Part shown: piece after piece, positions 56,901-64,000 of the stretch
How positions within the stretch are numbered: the stretch's first letter is position 1
Layout: the number at the start of each line of letters is the position of its first letter
DNA from: Ornithinimicrobium murale
Lineage (GTDB): Bacteria > Actinomycetota > Actinomycetes > Actinomycetales > Dermatophilaceae
Direction: 5' to 3'
Length of the DNA: 64,000 bases
Assembly (NCBI RefSeq): GCF_003352835.1
Contig: NZ_QLVD01000028.1
Coordinates: 62,001-126,000, forward strand
Translations under genes and position numbers: made by a program
The notes under the pieces: generated by a model
What the model saw: only the letters and a program-made list of their open reading frames with translations
Databases searched by the model: none
What the model was told of the DNA's origin: nothing

Positions 56901-57753
56901 TGTCAGAACCTTCCAGCACACTGGTGGAGCCGGAGGGAGAAGCCAGCGACCATGCATACGAGAGGGTGTCGCCGTCGGGGTCGGTGGAGGCGGTGCCGTC
57001 GAGGGTGACGGTGTCGCCGGTGGTCGCCTCCTGGTCCGGGCCGGCGTCGGCGACCGGTGCCTGGTTGACCGGCGCACAGGGTGGGGGATCGGTCGGGGCG
57101 TCGAAGCGGGTGCCGTAGCCGGGGCCGTCGCCGCTGCTGGTGCCGGGCACGCTGACCCAGATGGTGGTGATGCCGGGGGTGTCGGACAGGGTCCAGGTGT
57201 CTGCTCGCGGGATGTGCCGGGACTGTTCCTCGCCCTGGGCGACCACGACGCGGTCGATGCGGACCGGGGCGGTGACGGTGACGCCGTCGCACTGCCAGGA
57301 GACCTCGATGCCGTCACCGACCGTGATGGCCACGGTGTCGGCCACGGAGTCCTGGGTGCCGTCGCTGACGACCAGGGTCGCGGTGTAGGTGCCCACAAGG
57401 GCTGGGGTGAAGGAGGGTGTCGGTGAGGTCGTGTCGTCCAGGCTCTGGGTGTAGTCGCCGGGTTGCGGCCCGGCCAGCCTCCAGCTGTAGCTGAGGTCGT
57501 CGCCGTCGGGGTCCGATGACGCGGTGCCGTCCAGCGTGACGGTCTGCCCGATGCTGGTCGTGAGGTCGGCGCCGGCGTCGGCGACGGGTGCCTGGGCCGC
57601 CGGTGAGCTGGCGGTGGCCGGCGCGGTGGACAGGAGCGCCGTGACCAGGGCCAGGGACAGCAGCGTCGCCCAGAGGCGGCGGATGCGTTGTCGCAGGCGG
57701 CTCCTCTGGCGGTCGGTGTTGCCGAACGGTGGCACCGGACGAGACGCACGCAT
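53998..57753 (-). CDS. Secreted protein with eight PKD repeats
   Basis: 1251 aa. A signal peptide (basic RQRIRRLWATLLSLALV core, cleavage near TAPATAS) is followed by eight PKD-type beta-sandwich repeats of about 85-95 residues, each starting like APVADAGEDQ, with GDTVTLDGTASTDPDGD and ending DTVTITV. A non-PKD insert (about 150-230) separates repeats 1 and 2. The last 450 residues are beta-rich, with no known domain, and no LPxTG or membrane anchor. ATG 57753 has AAGGGG 8 nt upstream; GTG 57795 is an alternative. Likely adhesion or cell-surface interaction. Confidence 0.88.
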   Translation of the reverse strand: MRASRPVPPFGNTDRQRSRLRQRIRRLWATLLSLALVTALLSTAPATASSPAAQAPVADAGADLTTSIGQTVTLDGTASSDPDGDDLSYSWRLAGPQPGDYTQSLDDTTSPTPSFTPALVGTYTATLVVSDGTQDSVADTVAITVGDGIEVSWQCDGVTVTAPVRIDRVVVAQGEEQSRHIPRADTWTLSDTPGITTIWVSVPGTSSGDGPGYGTRFDAPTDPPPCAPVNQAPVADAGPDQEATTGDTVTLDGTASTDPDGDTLSYAWSLASPSGSTSVLEGSDTAHPTFTADVTGTYTAELIVTDGTDSSAPDTVTITVQEPPNQAPIADAGEDQDATTGDTVTLDGTASTDPDGDTLSYTWTLTAPEGSTASLEGADGPQPFLIPDLPGAYVASLVVNDGTEDSPADTVTITVNEPPNRAPIAQLDLLEDGAIGERVLLVGYYSSDPDGDELTYTWDFQMPDGSTVVPDHPIESTSSFWPDVAGTYTVTMVVNDGQTSASQTVTLEIGHRPDAEVGPDRVAVTGDTVTLDGTGSTDADGDDLSYEWVMGSPEGSTAVLEDPASAIPSFTADIAGTYQVGLRVHDGRYTSWWAYQSIVVTDPVNQAPVAEAGQDAPAAVGDTVTLDGTGSSDPDGDDLSYAWSLASPAGSTAVLEGSDTAHPTFAADVAGTYTAELTVHDGTDTSAVDSVEITVTHRPVADAGEDQTTVPDVTVTLDGTGSSDADGDDLSYTWTLTDPAGSDIALSDPQAAEPTFTASELGDYTATLTVTDGQWTSTQDTVTITARTNQAPVADAGEDLETVPGQIVYLDGTGSSDPDGDSLTYAWEVVAPEGETGRITDPTAVQPAFWSSSSGIYTVQLTVTDQWGASSSDTVTISVHPEMLVSDVTVGKDLQRSSFVSLRDQPLEPADITITVEDESIAVVSENYYTVGSQTITLEDVNEDYYHHLNNVHVQGLAAGTTTLTVTAPGYPEINRTITVLPDVGFRFGTDDFSLDESAGPKIIAVYLHPLNADGTTLGRQARRAGSPTITVNLTNSNDSVGTLTESALQFSPGASQALTRFAPVSPGTTEISFTQPAGFTEPTNGLSSITGTVVGLQLILDNMAVPGGGEVSPATVSFVDSPASPTDIEIFSFDDTRVQLSTSADGPWENRTMLHDVTGTGDQTFYVRGLDEGTATLIAYVGGQPKAEATVTVGPPTEATVADDTVTVPPASLLAALHPEGEPHLSTSRNSLAPDGSNRPTSTLWNRYYV

Positions 57754-58001
57754 GAGGCTGACCCCTTGGTCATAGACACGTTGCTGAGGCATCACGCAGG
57801 ACTCACGTGACAGTCAAGATTTCCCCAAGTTGCTTTCAGCCTAGGGGGCAGTTGACTGATGCAACAAGGGGGCTGAGTTAAAGACTTGGCCAATTCAAGG
57901 TGTGGTGCACGTATGCCGTTGGTCGCCAAACCGTAGACAGGAGTGCCTGCGCGGCAGTACCGTTGCTCGTTCTGCTTTTCCATGGCGTCGTGAGGGACCC
58001 G
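57754..58001. other. Divergent promoter region between the PKD and giant genes
   Basis: About 250 bases without a gene separate two large, divergently read genes. TTGACT at 57852-57857 is a possible -35 on the + strand with no well-spaced -10. GAGGG just before ATG 58002 is the ribosome-binding site of the giant gene. Confidence 0.4.
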
Positions 58002-61000
58002 ATGGCTAAGCGTGGTGTCACCCTGTTGGACCTGTTCGCCCCCGGCGGCGCACAGGCCCTGCTGCCGAGCGATGTGGCGAGCCGGCTGGAGAACCTCGCC
58101 GTGGTCGACCTGCGCAGCTCCACCAGCGGTGGCACCTTCGTGCACGAGGGCGTGGTGCAGCCGCTGTCCGACCTCGGGTTGCCGGCGCTGCGGAACTGGC
58201 CGGTGGAGATTCCCGGCCTCAACACCGGGTTGCCCTTCCGGCTGGTCCGGGTCCGGCAGGTGCCGTCCGCCACCGACACCCTCGAGCCCGCCGCGGACGC
58301 CGCGTTCCTCGACCTGATCGTCGACCGGATCGCGATCACCATCCCCGGGCTGCGGCCCGCGATCTTCGTCCCGGCGACCACCAGCTCGCCCGCGCACCTG
58401 CTGCCGGACAACAGTCGCGACGGCGTCAAGCTCGTCGGCTCGGGCGTCATGCGGATCGACCTGACCGGGGCCTCGGAGGTCGTCCGGTTCGTCGACTTCC
58501 CCGACCCCTTCGACCCCGCCGCGCCGAACGGGCCCGTCGCCCGCCTGACCTTCGACCCGATCAGCTTCACCTTCGGCGACTCCGACATCGGCATGGTCGT
58601 CGACCGGGTCGTCTATGACGCCTCCGAGCAGATCACTCCGCCGGAGATCATCGCGCGGGGTCAGACGCCGGGCTGGCAGGGGATGGCGATCGCCGAGGCG
58701 ACCGTGATGCTGCCGCTCAAAGGCACCGCGGTCGAGCAGATCAACGCCTCGGTGAAGGACGTGATCCTCGGCAGCCCGGCCGGCATGCAGGGCACGGTCT
58801 CCGTCGAGCTCGGGCGCACCCCGATCGCCGGTGCGGCCGTGCTGTTCACCCAGGACGTCGACGGCACGGAGCACCCGCGCACCCCCGAGGGCAGCGGTCG
58901 CGAGCTGACCGTGCCCTTCGTGGCCGACACCAGCGCCACCGGTCGGATGCGGGCGCGCCTGTCCGACGCCATCCAGGGACAGCCCAACCAGCCGCGCATC
59001 TCCTGGACCCTGCCGGAGGGCACCCGGGTCGAGGAGTCCGACACCGGGTGGTTCACCACGAGCGTGGGGGAGACCCTGGACGGTGTCTACTCCGAGCTGG
59101 TCGACGGGGAGCGGCACCACGACCTGCCCATCTCCTACACCTTCACCCAGGACGACGACGGCGTGGACCATGCCGCGATGGTCGACGCGGTGCTCCCGGG
59201 GGCGTCGGGCATCGCCAATGTCGTCTCGTTGTCGGGCACCCGGGACGCGATCGCCCAGGTCGAGCTGCAGTCCCGGCTCGCGGTCCCGGACGCAGCGCAC
59301 ATTCGCTGGCAGTTCGGCACCGGCGTCGGTGCCCAGAGCGGCACCGGCCACGACTTCACCGTCTTCCCCGACGAGGTCGGCACCGGCTACCTGGTGGTCA
59401 CCGACGGCGACCTGACCCGACGGGTGCGCATCGACACCCTGGCCGAGGGTGGGCTGCTCGTCGGTGCGGAGGACGGCGTCCACGACGCCACCGGTGCCCT
59501 CGTCACCGTCCGGGGCGTCGACAGCACCCACGCCCTGGCCCCGTTCCACCGCGCCGGTGAGCTCCGCAGCCACCGCGAGGACGCCACCGCGTCCGGCACC
59601 ACGGTGACCGTCCCGGACGGTGCGCTGGCGGCGGTCACGGTCGAGGTTGGCAGCGGTCCCGACCCGACGGGGCCGCCTCCACCGGTCGAGGCGTCCGCCG
59701 TGCGGCACCTGTCGGTCCGGTTCGGGTTCAACGCCGCCGATCCCGAGGGGTGGGGCCGGTTCGCCCCGAACGACGCCTCGGGCAACGTCAGCGTCGAGAT
59801 CCGGGACTGGGCGACCTACTTCCCCGGCGCGCGGTTCCTGGTGGTGGGGCACTGCTGTGACATCGGCACCCCTGACCGCAACGACGACCTCGCGGGCGAG
59901 CGGATCGAGGTGATCAGCCAGCACCTGCCCGCCGGGCAGGTCGACGCGCGGGGCGAGCAGGACGCCGCGACCGGGACGGTGGCGCAGACGCAGGCCGCCG
60001 TCCCGCCCTCGGAGATGAGCGCGACCGAGCGCCTCGCCGGCCGCACGATCATGCTCGACCACAACGCCACCACCCGCCAGGGCTGGGGCAGTCTCACCAC
60101 CCACCCGATCCGGGAGTCCTACCGGCGGGTCGACGTCTACGCCGTCGGAGGGACCTACACCCCACCCGCGGGCGCGTCCGCGCAGGGACAGCAGGCCTCG
60201 ACCGACCCGCAGACGACCGACCCCGCGCTGCGGCGTTCCTACGTGCCCGGTGCCGACGTGGCCGAGATCCAACCTCCCGGTGACCCGTCCTCGCGGCTCG
60301 GCTACCTGGTGCGCCTCCGCGTCTCCTGGGACTCCCCGACGGTGACCAGCTGGGCCGACGCGGTCCCCACCCTGGCCGAGATCACCCTCGCCTGGTCGAG
60401 CGACCACGTGACGATGACCGACGAGAACGACAACGAGACCGACGTGCCGGTCTCCTCACCCTCGACCCCCGGGACACCCTCGACCGAGGTCTGGACCATC
60501 ACCGGCCGCTGGGCCTACGACAACCGGTCGGGTCAGACGCTGTTCGCGCTGTCGGTCGCCTCGGAGGGAGACCCCAAGGGCATCGCGCGGTTCGACTCCT
60601 CCTTCGCGGCGGTCGCCCTGGCGCTCGCCCCGGCCCTGCTCGGTGGCATCGGCGGTGGGGGAGTGACCGACGGTGTCGTGCAGATGTCGGCGCTGGCCAT
60701 CGCCAGCGCCGTGATGACGACGATCACCAAGGAGGGCTGGATCGTCCTGCACGCGATCTCGGCGGAGTACCGTGCTCCTTCGATCGACTCCGCGCGCGGC
60801 ATGAGGCTGCGGGTCACGATCGACTACACCGCAGCCGTCGGCATCGACATCTCGGCCAACGGCATCGGATCGATCAGCACCGCGGACGACCACCCGCTCC
60901 AGGTCCGCTACACCAAGGTGGGGGTGGAGATCGATGATGCCGCGACCGAGTGGTACGACAAGGTCGGGTTCGTCTTCGAGGACGTCTCGTTCGAGGTCTC

Positions 61001-64000
61001 CGACCCGGGGCGCTGGCAGCTCGACGGGCCGCTGGGCAATCTGCTGGCGATCACCGGCACCCGTGCGGGGTCGGGCTCCTCGTGGTTCGAGTGCGACCTG
61101 GAGTTCGCGCTCGACCTGGGTGTCGTCAGCATCGAGGGCGCCACCATCCGGGTGATCTTCGCCGACGGCGGGGTCTCGGCCGAGCTGCGCGGTCTCGCGC
61201 TCGCCGTGGAGATCCCGGGCGTGCTGCGGGGCCGCGGCCAGGTCGTCATCGGTGACGGCGGCGCGTTCGGTGCCTCCCTGGAGCTCGAGCTGATCTCCGT
61301 CGGCGCCAAGGGCATCGGCGCCCTGGAGTTCGACCCCGCGCACGACTACCTGTCGATCCAGCTGGGGTTGCTGCTGCCGGTCGGCATCCCGCTGGCGCAG
61401 ACCGGGCTCGGCATCTTCGGCTTCCTCGGGATGTTCGTGTCCAACGGTGCCCGGCAGCTGCCCGCCGGCTTCGAGAACGACCCGGTCGGGCGCGAGGTCG
61501 CGTGGTATCGCGACGCCCCGCTCCTGGACAAGTTCGGCCCCGAGCGCGGTCAGTGGGCGATCGGCCTGGGCCTGGTAATCGGCACAATGCCGGACCAGGC
61601 GTTCACGTTCAACGCCGTCGGGATGCTGGTCGTGGCCTTCCCCGACCCCGAGGTGATCCTGGCGATCGACGCCAAGCTCGCCACGCGTCCGGACCTGGTG
61701 CCCAAGGCGCAGGGCACCGCAGCCGGCACCGGGCTGGAGATCCTCGGCCTGGTCGTCATCGATGACACCGCCGTGCTGGTGGGCATCCGCGGCCGCTACG
61801 AGATCCCCAAGGTGCTGACCCTCAACGTCCCGATCGACGGCTACTTCCCCTATCCGAGCACCCCGAAGGACGCCTTCGTCCGGGTCGGCTCGGACGGGGT
61901 GGTCGCTGAGGGGCGCGGCGGCGACCCGGTGCAGATCATCCTGCTGCCGGGCACCCTCGACATCGAGGCCTATGCCTTCCTCATGATCGAGGAGAAGAAG
62001 CTGCACCGGCTCGGCGGCGACGACTCGGTCAACTTCGACGGCTTCTCGATCGGCTTCGGCGCGGGCATCGAGATCGGCTGGTCGGCCGGCCCGCTGACCC
62101 TCGCGGCTGGTGCCCGCATCCTGGTGGGCCTGGGGACCAACCCGTTCCTGCTCAAGGGCATCTTCCAGGTCTGGGGCACGCTGTCCCTGGTGATCGTCGA
62201 AGTCGACGTCGATGGCGAGCTCGTCTGCACCGTGTGGGACCAGGGCGGGCTGAAGGTCAACCTCCAGGGCAAGTTCTGCGGCAAGGTCTCGTTCTTCTTC
62301 TTCTCCGTGTCGGGGTGCGTCGGGATTGAGATCGGCGACCCGCTGACCCCTGCGGCACCGCCCCCACCGCCCCCGATCGGCAAGGTGTCCCTGACCGACC
62401 GCCGCGGCCAGACCACCGCCGAGGCCGTGACCGGCACGCCGGGAGCGAACCAGACGGTGTGGCCGGACACGGTGCCGGTGCTCGAGCTGATGCACCACAT
62501 GTCCGTCGACCTCTCCGGCTCGGCGTTCGCCCCAGGCGCCCCACCGGCCGGGCCGGTGTGGTCGGGCACCTCGGAGATGAAGTACGCCTACCGGCTCACC
62601 GGGGTCGACATCGTGCCCGACGGCGGCACACCGTTGGCCGCGCCCCTCGCCTCGGGCTGGTGGCTGCCCACCCACCGGCCGGGAGTCCTCGCCGACGGTG
62701 ACATCGCGGTCTCGACCGAGGAGGCGATGTTCCTGGCCCTGCTGTCCTGGGACCCGGCCCCGTGGACCTACTGGCTGCCCGACGGCGGCGAGGGCACCGA
62801 CGGCGACCCCGCCCAGACACCCGGCCGGCTGTGCGAGGAGCCACCCCGGCCGACCCGGATGTGCCTGCTGGGGCGGGACGCCCGGCGCACTGGCACCGAC
62901 TCCGTGCTGTTCCCGCCGGAGACGCTCGGGGAGGCGCCGTTCCCCTCGCGGTTCACCGGTCACGCGCGTGAGCGGATCGCCGGCCGGGTCCTGGAGCTGG
63001 CCGCCCCCTGGCTGGTGCAGCAGGGACTGTCCCTGACTCCCGGGCACCTCGCCGACGACATCTGGTGGCTCGCGGCCGCCACCCGGTTCGGGTTCACCGA
63101 GCGCACCACCGAGCTGCGGGTCACGCTCGCCCCGGAGGTCGTCGAGCCCGAGCTGCGGCTGGTGGTCTGCGACGACCGACGCAAGCGGCCGCAGCACCCG
63201 GTCTCGGGCACGTGCGCCATCGTCGGCGACCATCACCGGGCCGACACCGACCTGGGCACCTCCAGCTCGATCGACGGAGTGAAGATCCAGTCCCACGGCA
63301 AGCCGTTCACCACCCACGGGGCGCCGGTCACGGTGCTCCTGCCCGAGGGTGGCATGGTCGCCCACCTGCCCGAGCGCACCGACCGGGTCGAGGTGCGGAT
63401 CCGGATGTGGGACAACGGCGAGGCCAAGCTGTCCGCCTACGACAGCGCGGGCTCGGTCGTCGCCGACGGGTGGGTCGCCCCCGACGGCGGGTGGGAGCAG
63501 ACCGTGGTGCTGGCCGGCTCCGACATCGTCTCGGTGGAGATCCACGGCGCGACCTGGCTCGGCATCGAGCGGATCTGCTGGGGCACCGCTGGGCAGGAGC
63601 CCGTGGGGTCAGCCGAGCTGCCGCGGGTGTCCGGCTCCCTGGTCGGCGGGGGTGAGTGGGAGTGGGAGCCCACGGTCGAGCAGACCTACCGGACCGGCAC
63701 GGGCACCTGCTCGGTGGTGCTCTACCGGCCGCGGGAACACGGCACGTGGCGCGGCCTGCGCGTGCACGAGTGGGCCGGTGGGCGCACCCGCCCCGCGCGG
63801 GTGGGCTGGCAGCAGCTGTGCGGGATCAGCGCCTCGGCGCAGGCGCTCGCCGACGCCAACGCGGCCTACGCCCTGGACCTGGCCGGCCTCATCAACGGGC
63901 TGGGTGGAGGCGGCGGAGGCGGTGCGCCGCAGCCACCGCACCGCAGCCTGCTCGCCGCGGGCACGAGTTACTCGGTGCGGATCCGGTGGCAGTGGCAGGG
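58002..64000 (+). CDS. Giant protein (more than 1999 residues, open at the right edge) with OmpA-like motif region
   Basis: An uninterrupted frame of 1999 codons from ATG 58002 (GAGGG 5 nt upstream) to the window end. No signal peptide at the N-terminus (MAKRGVTLLDLFAPGGAQAL). Around residues 610-713 is an OmpA/MotB-like pattern: VVGHCCDIGTPDRNDDLAGE then, after an insert, YRRVDVY (H617; R708-R709). Two long hydrophobic patches (about 865-885; 1120-1150), Gly-rich beta-like segments, a Pro run (PAAPPPPPP, about 1450) and a poly-Gly linker near the end are visible. Family not recognised; possible envelope-spanning or injection-type structural protein (inference). Confidence 0.8.
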   Translation, partial: MAKRGVTLLDLFAPGGAQALLPSDVASRLENLAVVDLRSSTSGGTFVHEGVVQPLSDLGLPALRNWPVEIPGLNTGLPFRLVRVRQVPSATDTLEPAADAAFLDLIVDRIAITIPGLRPAIFVPATTSSPAHLLPDNSRDGVKLVGSGVMRIDLTGASEVVRFVDFPDPFDPAAPNGPVARLTFDPISFTFGDSDIGMVVDRVVYDASEQITPPEIIARGQTPGWQGMAIAEATVMLPLKGTAVEQINASVKDVILGSPAGMQGTVSVELGRTPIAGAAVLFTQDVDGTEHPRTPEGSGRELTVPFVADTSATGRMRARLSDAIQGQPNQPRISWTLPEGTRVEESDTGWFTTSVGETLDGVYSELVDGERHHDLPISYTFTQDDDGVDHAAMVDAVLPGASGIANVVSLSGTRDAIAQVELQSRLAVPDAAHIRWQFGTGVGAQSGTGHDFTVFPDEVGTGYLVVTDGDLTRRVRIDTLAEGGLLVGAEDGVHDATGALVTVRGVDSTHALAPFHRAGELRSHREDATASGTTVTVPDGALAAVTVEVGSGPDPTGPPPPVEASAVRHLSVRFGFNAADPEGWGRFAPNDASGNVSVEIRDWATYFPGARFLVVGHCCDIGTPDRNDDLAGERIEVISQHLPAGQVDARGEQDAATGTVAQTQAAVPPSEMSATERLAGRTIMLDHNATTRQGWGSLTTHPIRESYRRVDVYAVGGTYTPPAGASAQGQQASTDPQTTDPALRRSYVPGADVAEIQPPGDPSSRLGYLVRLRVSWDSPTVTSWADAVPTLAEITLAWSSDHVTMTDENDNETDVPVSSPSTPGTPSTEVWTITGRWAYDNRSGQTLFALSVASEGDPKGIARFDSSFAAVALALAPALLGGIGGGGVTDGVVQMSALAIASAVMTTITKEGWIVLHAISAEYRAPSIDSARGMRLRVTIDYTAAVGIDISANGIGSISTADDHPLQVRYTKVGVEIDDAATEWYDKVGFVFEDVSFEVSDPGRWQLDGPLGNLLAITGTRAGSGSSWFECDLEFALDLGVVSIEGATIRVIFADGGVSAELRGLALAVEIPGVLRGRGQVVIGDGGAFGASLELELISVGAKGIGALEFDPAHDYLSIQLGLLLPVGIPLAQTGLGIFGFLGMFVSNGARQLPAGFENDPVGREVAWYRDAPLLDKFGPERGQWAIGLGLVIGTMPDQAFTFNAVGMLVVAFPDPEVILAIDAKLATRPDLVPKAQGTAAGTGLEILGLVVIDDTAVLVGIRGRYEIPKVLTLNVPIDGYFPYPSTPKDAFVRVGSDGVVAEGRGGDPVQIILLPGTLDIEAYAFLMIEEKKLHRLGGDDSVNFDGFSIGFGAGIEIGWSAGPLTLAAGARILVGLGTNPFLLKGIFQVWGTLSLVIVEVDVDGELVCTVWDQGGLKVNLQGKFCGKVSFFFFSVSGCVGIEIGDPLTPAAPPPPPPIGKVSLTDRRGQTTAEAVTGTPGANQTVWPDTVPVLELMHHMSVDLSGSAFAPGAPPAGPVWSGTSEMKYAYRLTGVDIVPDGGTPLAAPLASGWWLPTHRPGVLADGDIAVSTEEAMFLALLSWDPAPWTYWLPDGGEGTDGDPAQTPGRLCEEPPRPTRMCLLGRDARRTGTDSVLFPPETLGEAPFPSRFTGHARERIAGRVLELAAPWLVQQGLSLTPGHLADDIWWLAAATRFGFTERTTELRVTLAPEVVEPELRLVVCDDRRKRPQHPVSGTCAIVGDHHRADTDLGTSSSIDGVKIQSHGKPFTTHGAPVTVLLPEGGMVAHLPERTDRVEVRIRMWDNGEAKLSAYDSAGSVVADGWVAPDGGWEQTVVLAGSDIVSVEIHGATWLGIERICWGTAGQEPVGSAELPRVSGSLVGGGEWEWEPTVEQTYRTGTGTCSVVLYRPREHGTWRGLRVHEWAGGRTRPARVGWQQLCGISASAQALADANAAYALDLAGLINGLGGGGGGGAPQPPHRSLLAAGTSYSVRIRWQWQ

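Noticed and set aside
57792..63545. Very long reverse-strand frames (871 and 1029 codons) opposite the giant gene
   Set aside because: Their products are Arg/Gly/Val/His-rich with no motifs, as shadows of GC-rich codons are; the + strand frame is longer, has a ribosome-binding site, and carries recognisable motifs.

Overview
The window is from a high-GC Gram-positive bacterium. GC content, GTG starts, gene order and the Wag31/DivIVA-style coiled-coil protein all point to an actinobacterium, and the division-gene order is compatible with Micrococcales (Intrasporangiaceae/Ornithinimicrobium-like). The genus is inference only.

Left part (1-16.7 kb). It holds the start of a MoxR ATPase gene, a serine beta-lactamase-fold hydrolase, and a complete division and cell wall (dcw) cluster on the + strand: mraZ, rsmH, ftsL, ftsI, murF, mraY, murD, ftsW, murG, murC, ftsQ, ftsZ. 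Most neighbours overlap by 1-4 bases (ATGA/GTGA junctions). The mraZ promoter carries three MraZ-type direct repeats at an exact 10-bp period. A 17-bp GC-rich hairpin followed by T residues ends the cluster after ftsZ.

Tad locus (16.8-28 kb). It has two Flp prepilins, a strong hairpin, then tadE, tadG-like, cpaB, cpaE/tadZ, cpaF/tadA, tadB and tadC. The same tightly packed unit continues into a DivIVA-domain coiled-coil protein, a small membrane-anchored protein, an HTTM-family membrane protein and an M50 (site-2-type) metalloprotease with a helical-repeat tail. That extension is the most unusual intact gene set here. No A24 prepilin peptidase gene is visible.

Secretion and protease (28-33.4 kb). 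A 39-aa membrane protein is followed by a divergent pair: a TrmB/LuxR-type regulator and a large secreted subtilase with a PA domain, ending at a terminator.

Accessory island (33.5-50 kb). Signs of island character are a truncated DinB-like gene, a 62-bp tandem duplication, lower-GC membrane genes, a decayed IS256-type transposase, several unrecognised genes and a defence/toxin-antitoxin cluster. The cluster holds an endonuclease-NACHT STAND protein with an upstream membrane protein, MntA with a wrecked HepT, and a FicA antitoxin with a frameshifted Fic.

Right part (50-64 kb). Two alpha/beta hydrolases precede pgeF (ylmD). pgeF normally sits next to ftsZ; here about 35.7 kb separate them. 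Then come a NYN-LOTUS RNase-like protein, a decayed fragment of a second pgeF, a secreted protein with eight PKD repeats, and a giant gene (more than 1999 codons) running off the window. It has no recognised family except an OmpA-like motif region.

No tRNA, rRNA or CRISPR array was seen.
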